Shown: positions 43,601 through 51,816 of the stretch, one piece after another | How the letters are laid out: each line of letters opens with the position of its first letter | Position numbering within the stretch: the first letter of the stretch is position 1 | NCBI GenBank assembly: GCA_001556995.1 | Contig: LSKF01000156.1 | Coordinates: 1-56,321 of the forward strand | Length of the DNA: 56,321 nucleotides | Reading direction: 5' to 3' | Source of the DNA: Erythrobacteraceae bacterium CCH12-C2 | GTDB taxonomy: Bacteria > Pseudomonadota > Alphaproteobacteria > Sphingomonadales > Sphingomonadaceae | Translations under genes and position numbers: made by a program | Notes under the pieces: model-generated | The model's database searches: none | Seen by the model: the letters and a program-made list of their open reading frames with translations, nothing else | What the model was told of the DNA's origin: nothing

Positions 43601-44851
43601 TCAGAGTAGATCCACCACCTCAATGATCGCGTTGTGGACGGCGCCAAGATCCGCATCGTCGATGCAATAGGGCGGCATGACATAGACCGTGTTGCCCAGG
43701 GGCCGCAGCAGGACATTTCGGGCCGTGAAGTCCGCCTTCAGACGCGGGGCGAGTTCGGACATATAGCCGCCATCTTCCACCACCACATCGAGCGCGATCA
43801 CGCTGCCAAGTTGGCGCGTATTGGCCAGGCGTGGGTGCTCGGCAAGGCGAGCAAGACCAGCGGTCTGCCGCCGGGTCAGGTCCGCGATCCGGTCCAGCAC
43901 CGGCTCCTCGCGCCAGATCGCCAGATTGGCATTGGCCGCCGCGCAGGCGATCGGGTTGGCGGTGTAGCTGGAGGAATGGAAGAACTGCTTCGACCGGTCG
44001 GTCGAATAGTGCGCCGCATAGATTTCCGGCGTCGCCATGGTCACCGCAAGGGGCAGCGACCCGCCGGTCAGCCCCTTCGACAGGCACAGGATATCGGGCA
44101 CGATCCCGGCCTGCTCTGAGGCGAACAGCGTGCCGGTGCGGCCCCAGGCGGTCATCACCTCGTCGGCGATGAACAGCACGCCGTGGGCCGCGCAGATGCG
44201 CCGCATTTCGGTCAGCACGCGGGGCGAATAGATCAGCATTCCCCCCGCGCCGAGCAGCAGCGGCTCGACGATAAAGGCCGCCGCATCGCCGCGCGAGCAG
44301 GCCTGCTCCAGCGCGTCCAGTGCGGCCTGCTCGCGGCCCTCGGCGGGAAAGGGGATTGTCTCCACATCGAACAGCAGCGGCGCATAGGGCTTGTTGAACA
44401 CCCCGCGCGCGCCGACCGACATCCCGCCGATGGTATCGCCGTGATAGGAGTGCTCCAGCACCAGGATGCGGTGGCGATCCTCGTCCCGATGCGCGAAATA
44501 GCCCAGCGCCATCTTCAGCGCGACTTCGACGCTGGTCGAACCGGAATCGGAAAAGAACACATGGTCCAGCGGGCGCGGCATGATCCGCACCAGTTCGCGG
44601 GCGAGGTCTTCGGCAGGCTGGTGGGTCCAGCCCGCGAAGATCAGCTGGTCGAGCCGCTCGCTCTGCGCGCGGATCGCGGCCATCAGCCGGGGATGGCAAT
44701 GGCCGTGGGTGGTGACCCACCAGCTGGAAATCGCGTCGATCACCCTGCGCCCGTCGGCGGTGAACAGGGTCGCACCCTCGGCGTGGGTGACCAGCGGAAT
44801 GTCCTCGCCCAGCCCGTGCTGGTGGAATGGGTGCCAGACCGGCGATTTCAT
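43601..44851 (-). CDS. bioA: Adenosylmethionine--8-amino-7-oxononanoate aminotransferase BioA
   Basis: The 416-aa PLP enzyme transfers the amino group of SAM to KAPA, giving DAPA, in biotin synthesis. It has WHPFHQHG at the N-end, SSWWVTTHGHCHP, SGSTSVEVALKMA, the glycine turn HSYHGDT, and the PLP lysine in LSKGLTGGSLPL. Last gene of the bioBFDA operon. Start ATG overlaps the bioD stop by 4 nt (ATGA). Confidence 0.95.
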   Translation of the reverse strand: MKSPVWHPFHQHGLGEDIPLVTHAEGATLFTADGRRVIDAISSWWVTTHGHCHPRLMAAIRAQSERLDQLIFAGWTHQPAEDLARELVRIMPRPLDHVFFSDSGSTSVEVALKMALGYFAHRDEDRHRILVLEHSYHGDTIGGMSVGARGVFNKPYAPLLFDVETIPFPAEGREQAALDALEQACSRGDAAAFIVEPLLLGAGGMLIYSPRVLTEMRRICAAHGVLFIADEVMTAWGRTGTLFASEQAGIVPDILCLSKGLTGGSLPLAVTMATPEIYAAHYSTDRSKQFFHSSSYTANPIACAAANANLAIWREEPVLDRIADLTRRQTAGLARLAEHPRLANTRQLGSVIALDVVVEDGGYMSELAPRLKADFTARNVLLRPLGNTVYVMPPYCIDDADLGAVHNAIIEVVDLL

Positions 44852-45465
44852 AGGAGCTCCGTGCGGATATGGGCGGCGAAGGCGGCGGACAGGCCCTCTG
44901 GATCAAGCGGATCGAGCCACGGCAGGCGGCCGAGGTGGCGCACGGCGCCCAGCCGCTCGATCGCCGCTTCGCTGGCGGGATTGGCCTCGCCGCAGAACGC
45001 CACGCCGTGCACCGCGATGCCGCGCGCGCGCAGGGCCTCGAGCGAAAGCAGGCTGTGGTTGATCGTGCCGAGCGCGGTCCGCGCCACCAGGATCACCGGT
45101 AGGCCCCAGCGCGCGAACAGATCGGCCGCCAGCAGATCGTCGGCAAAGGGCACCAGCACTCCGCCCGCCCCTTCGACCACCAGCGGCCCATCGACCAAGG
45201 GCAGTGCGAGCTGGTCCGCCGCGATGGCAACGCCGTCGATCCGCGCAGCCTCGTGCGGTGAACAGGGCGTTGCGAGAACGTGGGCCTCGGGCAAGATCCG
45301 GGCCCGCCCGTCGGACAGCGCAGCCACGCGCTGGCTGTCAGTGCCGCCGTCGGTTCCGGCCTGCACCGGCTTCCAGTAAGCCGCGCCAAGGTGGCCCGCG
45401 AGGGCAGCGGCGAACACGGTCTTGCCCGCGTCCGTATCGGTGCCGGTTACGACATAGCCGCGCAT
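44848..45465 (-). CDS. bioD: Dethiobiotin synthase BioD
   Basis: The 205-aa ATP-dependent ligase closes the ureido ring of dethiobiotin from DAPA and CO2. The P-loop [17 protein letters not shown] lies at the N-end, with YWKPVQAGTDGG and VEGAGGVLVPFADD (metal/nucleotide site) after it. It overlaps bioF by 19 nt and bioA by 4 nt, so the operon is tightly coupled. Confidence 0.95.
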   Translation of the reverse strand: MRGYVVTGTDTDAGKTVFAAALAGHLGAAYWKPVQAGTDGGTDSQRVAALSDGRARILPEAHVLATPCSPHEAARIDGVAIAADQLALPLVDGPLVVEGAGGVLVPFADDLLAADLFARWGLPVILVARTALGTINHSLLSLEALRARGIAVHGVAFCGEANPASEAAIERLGAVRHLGRLPWLDPLDPEGLSAAFAAHIRTELL

Positions 45466-46589
45466 TGCAGCTCCGCCAGCAGTGCGCCCAGCGCCTCGAT
45501 TTGCTCAAGGCTGGCGTTGTTGGTGATCGTGATGCGCAGGCGCGATGTGCCGACGGGCACCGTCGGCGGGCGGATTCCGCGCACGTCGAACCCGGCGGCC
45601 TGCACTTGGGCTGCCAGCTGCATCGTCCGCGCATCGTCGCCCACGATCAGCGGCAGAATCTGCGATCCGGTGACAGTCGCGCCCAGCGGGGCAAAGACCC
45701 GCTCAGCCAGCCGGATCCGCTCCCACAGCCCATCGCGCAAGTGCGGCGCGGCGGTCAGCAGGTTCAGCGCGGCGCGGTTGATCGCGGCGATCAGCGGCGA
45801 AGGCGCCGTCGAGAAGATGAAGCCGCGCCCACGGTTGACCAGAAAGTCGATTGCCGCCGCCGGGCCGCAGACCAGTGCGCCCTCGCAGCCCAGCGCCTTG
45901 CCGCAGGTGCGCAGGGTGATGACATTGCCGCGCCCGTCAAGGTGGGCGGCAAGGCCGCGCCCGTCCGGCCCGAATACGCCGGTGGCATGGGCCTCGTCGA
46001 TCAGCAGGATGCCGTCATAGCGATCGGCGATGGCGGCCAGATCGCCGAGCGGGGCCGTGTCGCCATCCATCGAGTAGAGGCTTTCCGCCGCGATCCACAC
46101 CTGCCCCGTGCCGCCGCCCGCGCGCCAGCGCCGGATTGCCGCTTCGCAGGCATCGGCGCAGTTGTGGGCCACGGCAACGCATTCGGCCCGGCCAATGCGC
46201 ATCCCTTCGTGGGCGCTGGCGTGGATCAGTTCGTCGTGGACGACCAGATCGCCGCGCTGCGGCAGGGTTGAGAACAGCGCCTCGTTGGCAGCGAACCCGC
46301 TGGAGAACCATAGCGCCCGCTCGCAGTCAAAGAACGCGGCGGCCTCGGCCTCCAGCGCCTCGTGCTCGGGGTCGTTGCCGCGCAGCAGGCGCGATCCGCT
46401 CGAGCCGATCGGCACCCCGCGCTCCAGCGCCGCGTGCGCGGCATCGGCCAGCAGGGGCGAGCGGGCGAGGCCGAGGTAGTCGTTCGAGGCAAAGTCCGTG
46501 CCGGTCTGCGGGCTGAGCCTGCGCCGCCGCGATGCCGCCCCCAGCCGATCCAGATCGGCGGCGTGGGCTGCAAAGCCCCCCCCGTTCAC
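45447..46589 (-). CDS. bioF: 8-amino-7-oxononanoate synthase BioF
   Basis: The 380-aa PLP-dependent alpha-oxoamine synthase condenses pimeloyl thioester with alanine. Visible motifs are [40 protein letters not shown], and the PLP lysine in [14 protein letters not shown]. It overlaps bioB by 4 nt. Confidence 0.95.
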   Translation of the reverse strand: MNGGGFAAHAADLDRLGAASRRRRLSPQTGTDFASNDYLGLARSPLLADAAHAALERGVPIGSSGSRLLRGNDPEHEALEAEAAAFFDCERALWFSSGFAANEALFSTLPQRGDLVVHDELIHASAHEGMRIGRAECVAVAHNCADACEAAIRRWRAGGGTGQVWIAAESLYSMDGDTAPLGDLAAIADRYDGILLIDEAHATGVFGPDGRGLAAHLDGRGNVITLRTCGKALGCEGALVCGPAAAIDFLVNRGRGFIFSTAPSPLIAAINRAALNLLTAAPHLRDGLWERIRLAERVFAPLGATVTGSQILPLIVGDDARTMQLAAQVQAAGFDVRGIRPPTVPVGTSRLRITITNNASLEQIEALGALLAELQCAAMS

Positions 46590-47626
46590 TCCGCAGCCAC
46601 CAGTACTTCGTCCGCGCGCATCGGTTCTTCGCCTGCCAGCGGCACGATGCCCAGCCGCGCGAACAGCGCCGCATCGCGGCTGTCCCCGGCGTTGGCGGTG
46701 GTCAGCAGCTTGTCACCGGTGAAGATCGAGTTCGCCCCGGCCAGGAAAGCCAGCGCCTGCCCCGCATCCGACATCGATTCGCGCCCCGCCGAAAGCCGCA
46801 CCATGCTCTGCGGCATGGTGATCCGGGCGACGGCGACGGTGCGGACAAACTCGATCTCGTCGATTCGCGCCAGCGGCGTTCCTGCCAGCATGTCGCCCAG
46901 CACCGTGCCGGGAATAGGGATCAGCGCGTTGACCGGGACGCTTTCCGGGTGGCGCGGCAGGGTCGCCAGCGCGTGGATGAAGCCGATCCGGTCCTCGCGC
47001 GTTTCGCCCATGCCCACGATCCCGCCGCAGCACACCGAAATGCCCGCCGCGCGCACTTCCTCCAGCGTGTCGAGCCGGTCCTGGAAGGTGCGGGTGGTGA
47101 TGACGTTGCCGTAGTTCTCGGGCGAGGTGTCGATGTTGTGGTTGTAGTAATCGAGCCCGGCTGCCTTGAGGCGGCGGGCCTGATCGCCGTTCAGCATGCC
47201 CAGGGTCATGCAGGTTTCCATGCCCATCGCGCGCACGCCCTCGATCATGGCTTCCAGCGCGGGCATGTCGCGGTCCTTGGGGTTGCGCCACGCGGCGCCC
47301 ATGCAGAACCGCTGCGATCCGGCCGCGCGCGCCTCGGCGGCCGAAACCAGCACGGCATCGATATCCATCAGCTTCTCGGCCTTGACCCCGGTTTCGGCCC
47401 CGGCCGACTGGCTGCAATAGCCGCAATCCTCGGGGCAGCCGCCGGTCTTGATCGACAGCAGCGTGCACATCTGCACCTCACCCGCACGGTGCCAGGCACG
47501 GTGGGTGCTCTGCGCGCGGAACATCAGTTCGTCGAACGGCAGGTCGAACAGCGCCGTCACCTCCGCGCGGGTCCAGTCGGTACGGGGCTGGTCAGTCCGG
47601 GGAACTGTCTGTTGGGTGGCGGTCAT
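46586..47626 (-). CDS. bioB: Biotin synthase BioB
   Basis: The 346-aa radical-SAM enzyme inserts sulfur into dethiobiotin. The [4Fe-4S] motif [13 protein letters not shown] is present, with [13 protein letters not shown] and the second-cluster region ([15 protein letters not shown]). ATG 47626 (MTATQQT) with GGAG 6 nt upstream is preferred to ATG 47707. A BioR box lies 11 bp before the start, so transcription of the whole bioBFDA operon is probably repressed by BioR when biotin is sufficient. Confidence 0.95.
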   Translation of the reverse strand: MTATQQTVPRTDQPRTDWTRAEVTALFDLPFDELMFRAQSTHRAWHRAGEVQMCTLLSIKTGGCPEDCGYCSQSAGAETGVKAEKLMDIDAVLVSAAEARAAGSQRFCMGAAWRNPKDRDMPALEAMIEGVRAMGMETCMTLGMLNGDQARRLKAAGLDYYNHNIDTSPENYGNVITTRTFQDRLDTLEEVRAAGISVCCGGIVGMGETREDRIGFIHALATLPRHPESVPVNALIPIPGTVLGDMLAGTPLARIDEIEFVRTVAVARITMPQSMVRLSAGRESMSDAGQALAFLAGANSIFTGDKLLTTANAGDSRDAALFARLGIVPLAGEEPMRADEVLVAAE

Positions 47627-47637
47627 GTCCTGCTCCA

Positions 47638-47651
47638 TTTTATCGATAAAA
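47638..47651. promoter_or_regulatory. BioR operator in front of bioB
   Basis: TTTTATCGATAAAA is a 14-bp palindrome containing TTATCGATAA, which fits the known BioR consensus TTATMKATAA of alphaproteobacteria. Confidence 0.85.
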
Positions 47652-47722
47652 ACGGTCATGGCCGACCGCTCGCTCGGCGTGTATGGCGATGCACGTCCGC
47701 ATGGCACCCGGAATCAGGACCG

Positions 47723-47734
47723 ATTATCGATAAT
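47723..47734. promoter_or_regulatory. BioR operator overlapping the bioR start codon
   Basis: ATTATCGATAAT is a 12-bp palindrome with the same TTATCGATAA core. Its last two bases are the first two of the bioR ATG, so bound BioR would block its own transcription or translation start. Confidence 0.8.
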
Positions 47735-48389
47735 GCCGACTCCAACGACCCAGATCGACAGCGAAGGACTGGTTAGCCGGATTGCGGACGCGCTGGCCGC
47801 GCGCATCTTGGCCGGCGAGATCCCGGGCGGCGAGCGCCTGCGCCAGGATGGACTGGCCTATGAATTCGGGGTCAGCCAGGGGACCGTGCGCGAGGCGTTC
47901 CGCAAGCTGGAGGCGATCAAACTGGTCGAGGCCCTGCCCCGTCGCGGAGTGCGCGCCACGTTGATCGACGCGGCAGGCGAGCGCGAAATCGCCTCGATGC
48001 GCGGGGCGCTGGAACCGCTGGCCGTGCGCAGCATTGCCCGCGCTCCGTCCGCCGCCCACCTCAAGGACCTGCGCGAAATCCTGAAGCGGGGTGACGCGGC
48101 AGAAAACCTGTTCGATTCCGAATCGGCCAACCGCGACTTTCACATTGCGCTGGCCCGGCCCTGCGCCATGCCCCGCCTGATTGCCACGATCACCGAGCTG
48201 AACCTGGCCTATTCGCGCCATGTGTTCGCCTCTGCGGCGGGCCAGGAGTGGAAGCCGCGCTACAACTTCGATCACTGGCACATCTTCGAAGCCTATGCAT
48301 CCGGAAAACTCGAGGAAGCAGCTATACTGCTTGCGCGGCACATAAAGTCAGTCGATCGGGTAAACTTGAGACCAAAAGTGGCAGTCTGA
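47733..48389 (+). CDS. bioR: BioR, GntR-family repressor of biotin genes
   Basis: The 218-aa protein has a GntR winged helix-turn-helix (residues about 10-75: ILAGEIPGGERLRQDGLAYE, then GVSQGTVREAFRKLEA) and a C-terminal FCD ligand domain with metal-type histidines (DFHIALARP, HWHIFEAYASG). It is divergent from bioB, and the intergenic region holds two BioR boxes, which identifies it as BioR rather than another FCD regulator. ATG 47733 lies in the second box and has only a distant AGGA (13 nt), so translation may be weak or the transcript leaderless. Confidence 0.9.
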   Translation: MPTPTTQIDSEGLVSRIADALAARILAGEIPGGERLRQDGLAYEFGVSQGTVREAFRKLEAIKLVEALPRRGVRATLIDAAGEREIASMRGALEPLAVRSIARAPSAAHLKDLREILKRGDAAENLFDSESANRDFHIALARPCAMPRLIATITELNLAYSRHVFASAAGQEWKPRYNFDHWHIFEAYASGKLEEAAILLARHIKSVDRVNLRPKVAV

Positions 48390-48415
48390 CGTGTCAGAAG
48401 TTCAATTGGACGCTG

Positions 48416-49126
48416 CTAGGTAACGGGCAAATCAGGATAGCTCTCGATCCGCGCTTCTCCAGTTCGCCGGATCTGGGACGCGGCTTCCTCGAGGTGGAAC
48501 GCCGCCGCATCGCGCGCGCGCACGGTGTCGCCCGCCTTCATGTAGTCGATGAGCCTCTCGTGCTCAGCGAGCGAACTGCGCGCCTCGTCGAGCTCGAAGT
48601 AATTGGCGCCGGCGATCCACACAGCGGGCGGGATGGCCTTGGCATAGCTCGCCCAGGCCGTCTGATTGCCGCCAAGGCGGACCAGTTCGAGGTGGAACTG
48701 GTAGTCGAGATATGCGCCGCAGAGCAGGTTCGCAGGCTCATCGGCATCGAGGCCGCGCAGTGCCGCGTGGATCGCGGCGAGATGGCTGAAGTCGCTAGTA
48801 TTGGCACGCAATGCGGCCTCTGCCGCCGCCATCGCATGGATTGCCCCGGCGAGCGCCAGATGTTCGACAATGCGATCAATCGTCCAGTCGATGATCGTGT
48901 AACGGCCATGATCCCTGGCCAGAAGGCCAAGCTCGAGAAGTTCCTCAGCGAGCGAAAGCGCACCCGTCTCCTGCAAATCGTCAAGACCGGGTATCTGGTT
49001 TGCCTGGTCGAATCTGCGCCGTTTGCGGGGCTCGCGCAGCACGGCAAAGACGCGCGGTGCAGGGCAAGTAATCCTTCCAAGTGGCCTTGGCTTTGACCTT
49101 GTCACCTCTTGTCCGCCCTCCGACAC
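48416..49126 (-). CDS. GntR/FCD-type transcriptional regulator, divergent N-terminus
   Basis: The 236-aa protein has a C-terminal FCD-like all-helical domain (DYQFHLELVRLGGN, EHERLIDYMKAGD, HLEEAASQI). Its N-terminal half is only weakly like a winged helix (LSLAEELLELGLLARDHGRYTI). The start is GTG 49126 with AAGGA 5 nt upstream. It is transcribed away from the next regulator; the two starts are close together, so they may regulate each other. No target is evident. Confidence 0.7.
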   Translation of the reverse strand: MSEGGQEVTRSKPRPLGRITCPAPRVFAVLREPRKRRRFDQANQIPGLDDLQETGALSLAEELLELGLLARDHGRYTIIDWTIDRIVEHLALAGAIHAMAAAEAALRANTSDFSHLAAIHAALRGLDADEPANLLCGAYLDYQFHLELVRLGGNQTAWASYAKAIPPAVWIAGANYFELDEARSSLAEHERLIDYMKAGDTVRARDAAAFHLEEAASQIRRTGEARIESYPDLPVT

Positions 49127-49157
49127 CGCATCCTTCGGATAGTCCGAACCATCCTGA

Positions 49158-50027
49158 TTGGAAAATTCTAAAGGGTTTGTGCTATGGAGCCAACATGCAA
49201 CGGGGCGGGACTGCTTTCCCCTTGGGGACGATCGATTGGCGAAGGCGCAATCTCTTGTCGAAAGGATTTTCCTCGAACTGAGGTTCGGGGTGCTTGCTGC
49301 CCACTACCTGCCTGGTCAAATTATCAGCAAGGACCAGGTGTGCAAGGTATACGACTGCCGCCCCGTCATGGCCGCCGACGCGCTCGGCGCGCTTGTCGCG
49401 GAAGGTTACCTGTCCCGGCGCGGACGCGGTGAATTCACGGTACGGACCTGGACAAGAGCCGAAATCATAGACCTATATGACATGCGCGCCTCGCTCGAGG
49501 CGATCGCAGCGGCCCGCGCCGCCGAACGCGCGAGCGAGGCGCAGATTTCCTGGCTCCAAAGCGTGGTGGGTAATGCGGGGGATGTATCCGCGACCGATCC
49601 CGACGATCTCGAGCGCGTCACGCTTTCAAATCTCGCGTTCCATCTTGAGGTCAGGAAAATGGCGAGGATACCGCGGCTTGCGGAGATGATCTGCCTCGTC
49701 CTGCCCAATGCGCTCCACCGGCTGATCGTCTGGTCACAGCATGGCGAAGACGGCGAACATTCGGCGCGCACTCACCGCAAGATTGCCGCAGCGATTGCCG
49801 AACGCTCTTCATCGATGGCTCGGCTGCTGATGCGCGAGGACGTTTATTCCTCGCGCGAGGCGGTTCTCGCCGCGATCGACAGTCTCGCGGCGCGCGACGC
49901 GCCTCCGGTCGCCAATATCCATCGAATGGACCAGACGATCGCGATCAATGGCCGCACTTTCGGGCAGGGAACGCGCGAGCCCGCAGCCGATGGCCGGACG
50001 ATCGCGTTTGGTGCGCCACTGTCCTAG
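49158..50027 (+). CDS. GntR-family (FCD) transcriptional regulator
   Basis: The product has a GntR-type winged helix-turn-helix (residues about 28-95: VERIFLELRFGVLAAHYLPG, then VMAADALGALVAEGYLSRRG) and an FCD domain (RAEIIDLYDMRASLEAIAAA ... NLAFHLEVRKMARIP). The start is uncertain: TTG 49158, GTG 49179 and TTG 49236 are all in frame. The long C-terminal extension after about residue 245 is atypical. Divergent from the 48416 regulator. Confidence 0.75.
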   Translation: MENSKGFVLWSQHATGRDCFPLGDDRLAKAQSLVERIFLELRFGVLAAHYLPGQIISKDQVCKVYDCRPVMAADALGALVAEGYLSRRGRGEFTVRTWTRAEIIDLYDMRASLEAIAAARAAERASEAQISWLQSVVGNAGDVSATDPDDLERVTLSNLAFHLEVRKMARIPRLAEMICLVLPNALHRLIVWSQHGEDGEHSARTHRKIAAAIAERSSSMARLLMREDVYSSREAVLAAIDSLAARDAPPVANIHRMDQTIAINGRTFGQGTREPAADGRTIAFGAPLS

Positions 50028-50033
50028 CCGCGC

Positions 50034-50243
50034 CTAGCTTGCCGGTGGATCAACCGCCTTGAACATGAAGCCAGACGTTCCGGACAGTCCCGTTCTGTCA
50101 CACACAAGCTGGTCCAAGACGCTCGCCATGATTGTTGCCGCCTGTTCCAGACCGGCGGCTTCAAGCGTATCGAGCAAGTCCCTTGCATCGCTGATGATGA
50201 TTTCCAGCGCGTTCCGGCTGATCGGAAGCCGCTCAATCGCCAT
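50034..50243 (-). CDS. Small hypothetical helical protein (69 aa)
   Basis: The product begins MAIERLPISRNALEIIISDA and is predicted mainly helical (LLDTLEAAGLEQAATIMASV). It converges on the GntR gene. ATG 50243 is chosen; the longer frame to 50426 lacks a ribosome-binding site. No family recognised. Confidence 0.45.
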   Translation of the reverse strand: MAIERLPISRNALEIIISDARDLLDTLEAAGLEQAATIMASVLDQLVCDRTGLSGTSGFMFKAVDPPAS

Positions 50244-50444
50244 GGCCGTGCCCCGAAATCCCCTGTTCACACAAGTCTTTGTTGAGACGGGACTTTCTGT
50301 CAACGCCTCAACATGTAAATTGCCAGAATAATGTGTCGGGAATGGTGAGACCTGCGTAGTTGTCCATAGTTCAATGAGACAGACAGTTCGAAATACAGGC
50401 TGCTGGCCCAATCGAACATCGTCCATTTGGTCGCAGCATGGAAG

Positions 50445-50660
50445 TTATGTTTCAGCTACCAGATAGTCGACATCGATCCGGTCGATCTCGACGATGCGTC
50501 CACGCACATTGACCCGCCCCGTGAGGCCATCGGGAACTTGACCGTCAGCAAATCCGAGCCGCCAGCGCACACCGTCATCGTCACGCAGAATCGGGCCGCG
50601 AGGACCATGCTCGATGGTGCCGACGATCGTGTTGGTTGAAAGGCGGCGATTTTGGTTCAT
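50445..50660 (-). CDS. DUF5818-like small protein
   Basis: The 71-aa product NTIVGTIEHGPRGPILRDDD then GVRWRLGFADGQ ... GRVNVRGRIVEIDRIDVDYL has the beta-rich pattern of DUF5818 proteins of sphingomonads (T.E.G...PVLR.DDG..WRLD ... GRRVRVEG ... FD.LDV). ATG 50660 or 50678 may be the start; neither has a strong ribosome-binding site. Confidence 0.5.
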   Translation of the reverse strand: MNQNRRLSTNTIVGTIEHGPRGPILRDDDGVRWRLGFADGQVPDGLTGRVNVRGRIVEIDRIDVDYLVAET

Positions 50661-50818
50661 CAATTTTAGCTTAATCATCCAATTTGGTGAAATTGTTGAT
50701 CCGCACCCCGATCGGAAACCATGCGCTCCTAGCGTGGAATCAAGAAAACCCCCAATAGCAAGGAAAGCATCCACGTCCCGCCATTTTTCAGATTGTATGC
50801 TGTCCTCGGATTTCGATG

Positions 50819-51469
50819 TCACCGCTGCAACCGGCGGAGTCTATGCTCCCGCTGGTGGTAACTCCACAAGTAGAAGGGGCAGAACAGCAGGATGAGGCCA
50901 GAGAACCAGCGAACTATCTCTGGCGTCCCGTTCTGGAAACGGGGCGGCGTTGCCACTACCAGGCCGTGCAGGAAGGTCTGAACCGGATCGCTCAGGCCGG
51001 TCACACCAACCAACGCGACGAGGAAGATATAGATGAGGCCGCCGCCTCGTTTGATGCGTTCGGGATTGACCGGGTAGTCGCCTAGCGTGGTCAGCAACGC
51101 AAGTGCGAGGCCAAGCGCGAGGCAACCCCCTCCGCAGCAGAGCAGCAATGCCCCCGCTGCACCAAGCTTCGCCGCCACCTGATAGACAATGGTCGTGTTG
51201 ATCCCGATCGCCGCCACATAGGCGCTGCAGAGCGCGGTAAGAATGGTGCCGGAAGCGAGCGCCGGGACTTGCGGTGAAGGTTCACACTTGCGGTCAATCC
51301 GAACCTGCCTTTCCAGGCTCTTTCTACGGACTGGCGGCGTTGTCTCGGCTGCTGGCGCTGCAATAGGCGTTCGCGGTACAGGTCCATGCTTGCTCTCGAA
51401 CCCTGCCCGTGCAGCCCGTTCGGGGAAAGCCCGGCAGGCGTACCACCGCAAGCGCCGCAGCGCCTTCAT
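50819..51469 (-). CDS. Polytopic membrane protein with sigma-70 region-4-like N-terminal sequence
   Basis: The 216-aa frame has four predicted transmembrane helices (about residues 72-93, 98-125, 142-160 and 180-205) and no recognised family. Its N-terminal part IEMKALRRLRWYACRAF, extended upstream in frame to the stop at 51539 as HTLCEVGEDLNIGKEAVRR, strongly resembles sigma-70 region 4.2 (the TLxEVGExLGVSRERVRQIE..ALRKLR helix-turn-helix). No start codon precedes ATG 51469 within that block, so the helix-turn-helix is mostly outside the predicted protein. Either a sigma-factor 3' end has been joined to a membrane gene, or an alternative start exists. Confidence 0.55.
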   Translation of the reverse strand: MKALRRLRWYACRAFPERAARAGFESKHGPVPRTPIAAPAAETTPPVRRKSLERQVRIDRKCEPSPQVPALASGTILTALCSAYVAAIGINTTIVYQVAAKLGAAGALLLCCGGGCLALGLALALLTTLGDYPVNPERIKRGGGLIYIFLVALVGVTGLSDPVQTFLHGLVVATPPRFQNGTPEIVRWFSGLILLFCPFYLWSYHQREHRLRRLQR

Positions 51470-51541
51470 CTCGATGCGCCGTACCGCTTCCTTGCCTATA
51501 TTGAGATCCTCGCCGACCTCGCATAGGGTGTGCTTTCGTCA

Positions 51542-51816
51542 AGAGGGACTTTGGCCGTGATCCTGAAATTGTAGCGGCTTTTGGAAGTGCATGATTTTTC
51601 GCGCTTCCAGTGGGGAAAAGCGGGGCCATGCGGCCGTGAGATTGCTGTGATGCCGTGGCCGGAATCTCGGTTTGTTCCGGAATGGGGACCAAATAGCCAT
51701 CACTGGCAGGTATGCTCGCCGCATTGATTTCGCGAAGTCCCTACCGCGCATCGGGAGCTGGATTTCGCCTCCGGATTCGGGACCCGAACACACGCAGTCA
51801 GCCATGACGGGCGGGT
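51542..51816. other. Intergenic stretch, nothing recognised
   Basis: Between the fused sigma/membrane ORF and the restriction gene, no open frame with family pattern or ribosome-binding site was found. It must hold the upstream region of the 51469 gene. Confidence 0.5.

Noticed and set aside
43620..44906. 428-aa minus-strand frame overlapping bioA
   Set aside because: It is bioA read in another frame; the alanine/arginine-rich sequence is typical of GC-rich shadow frames.
547..50027. CRISPR array or other clustered short direct repeats
   Set aside because: No regularly spaced repeat series was seen anywhere in the window.
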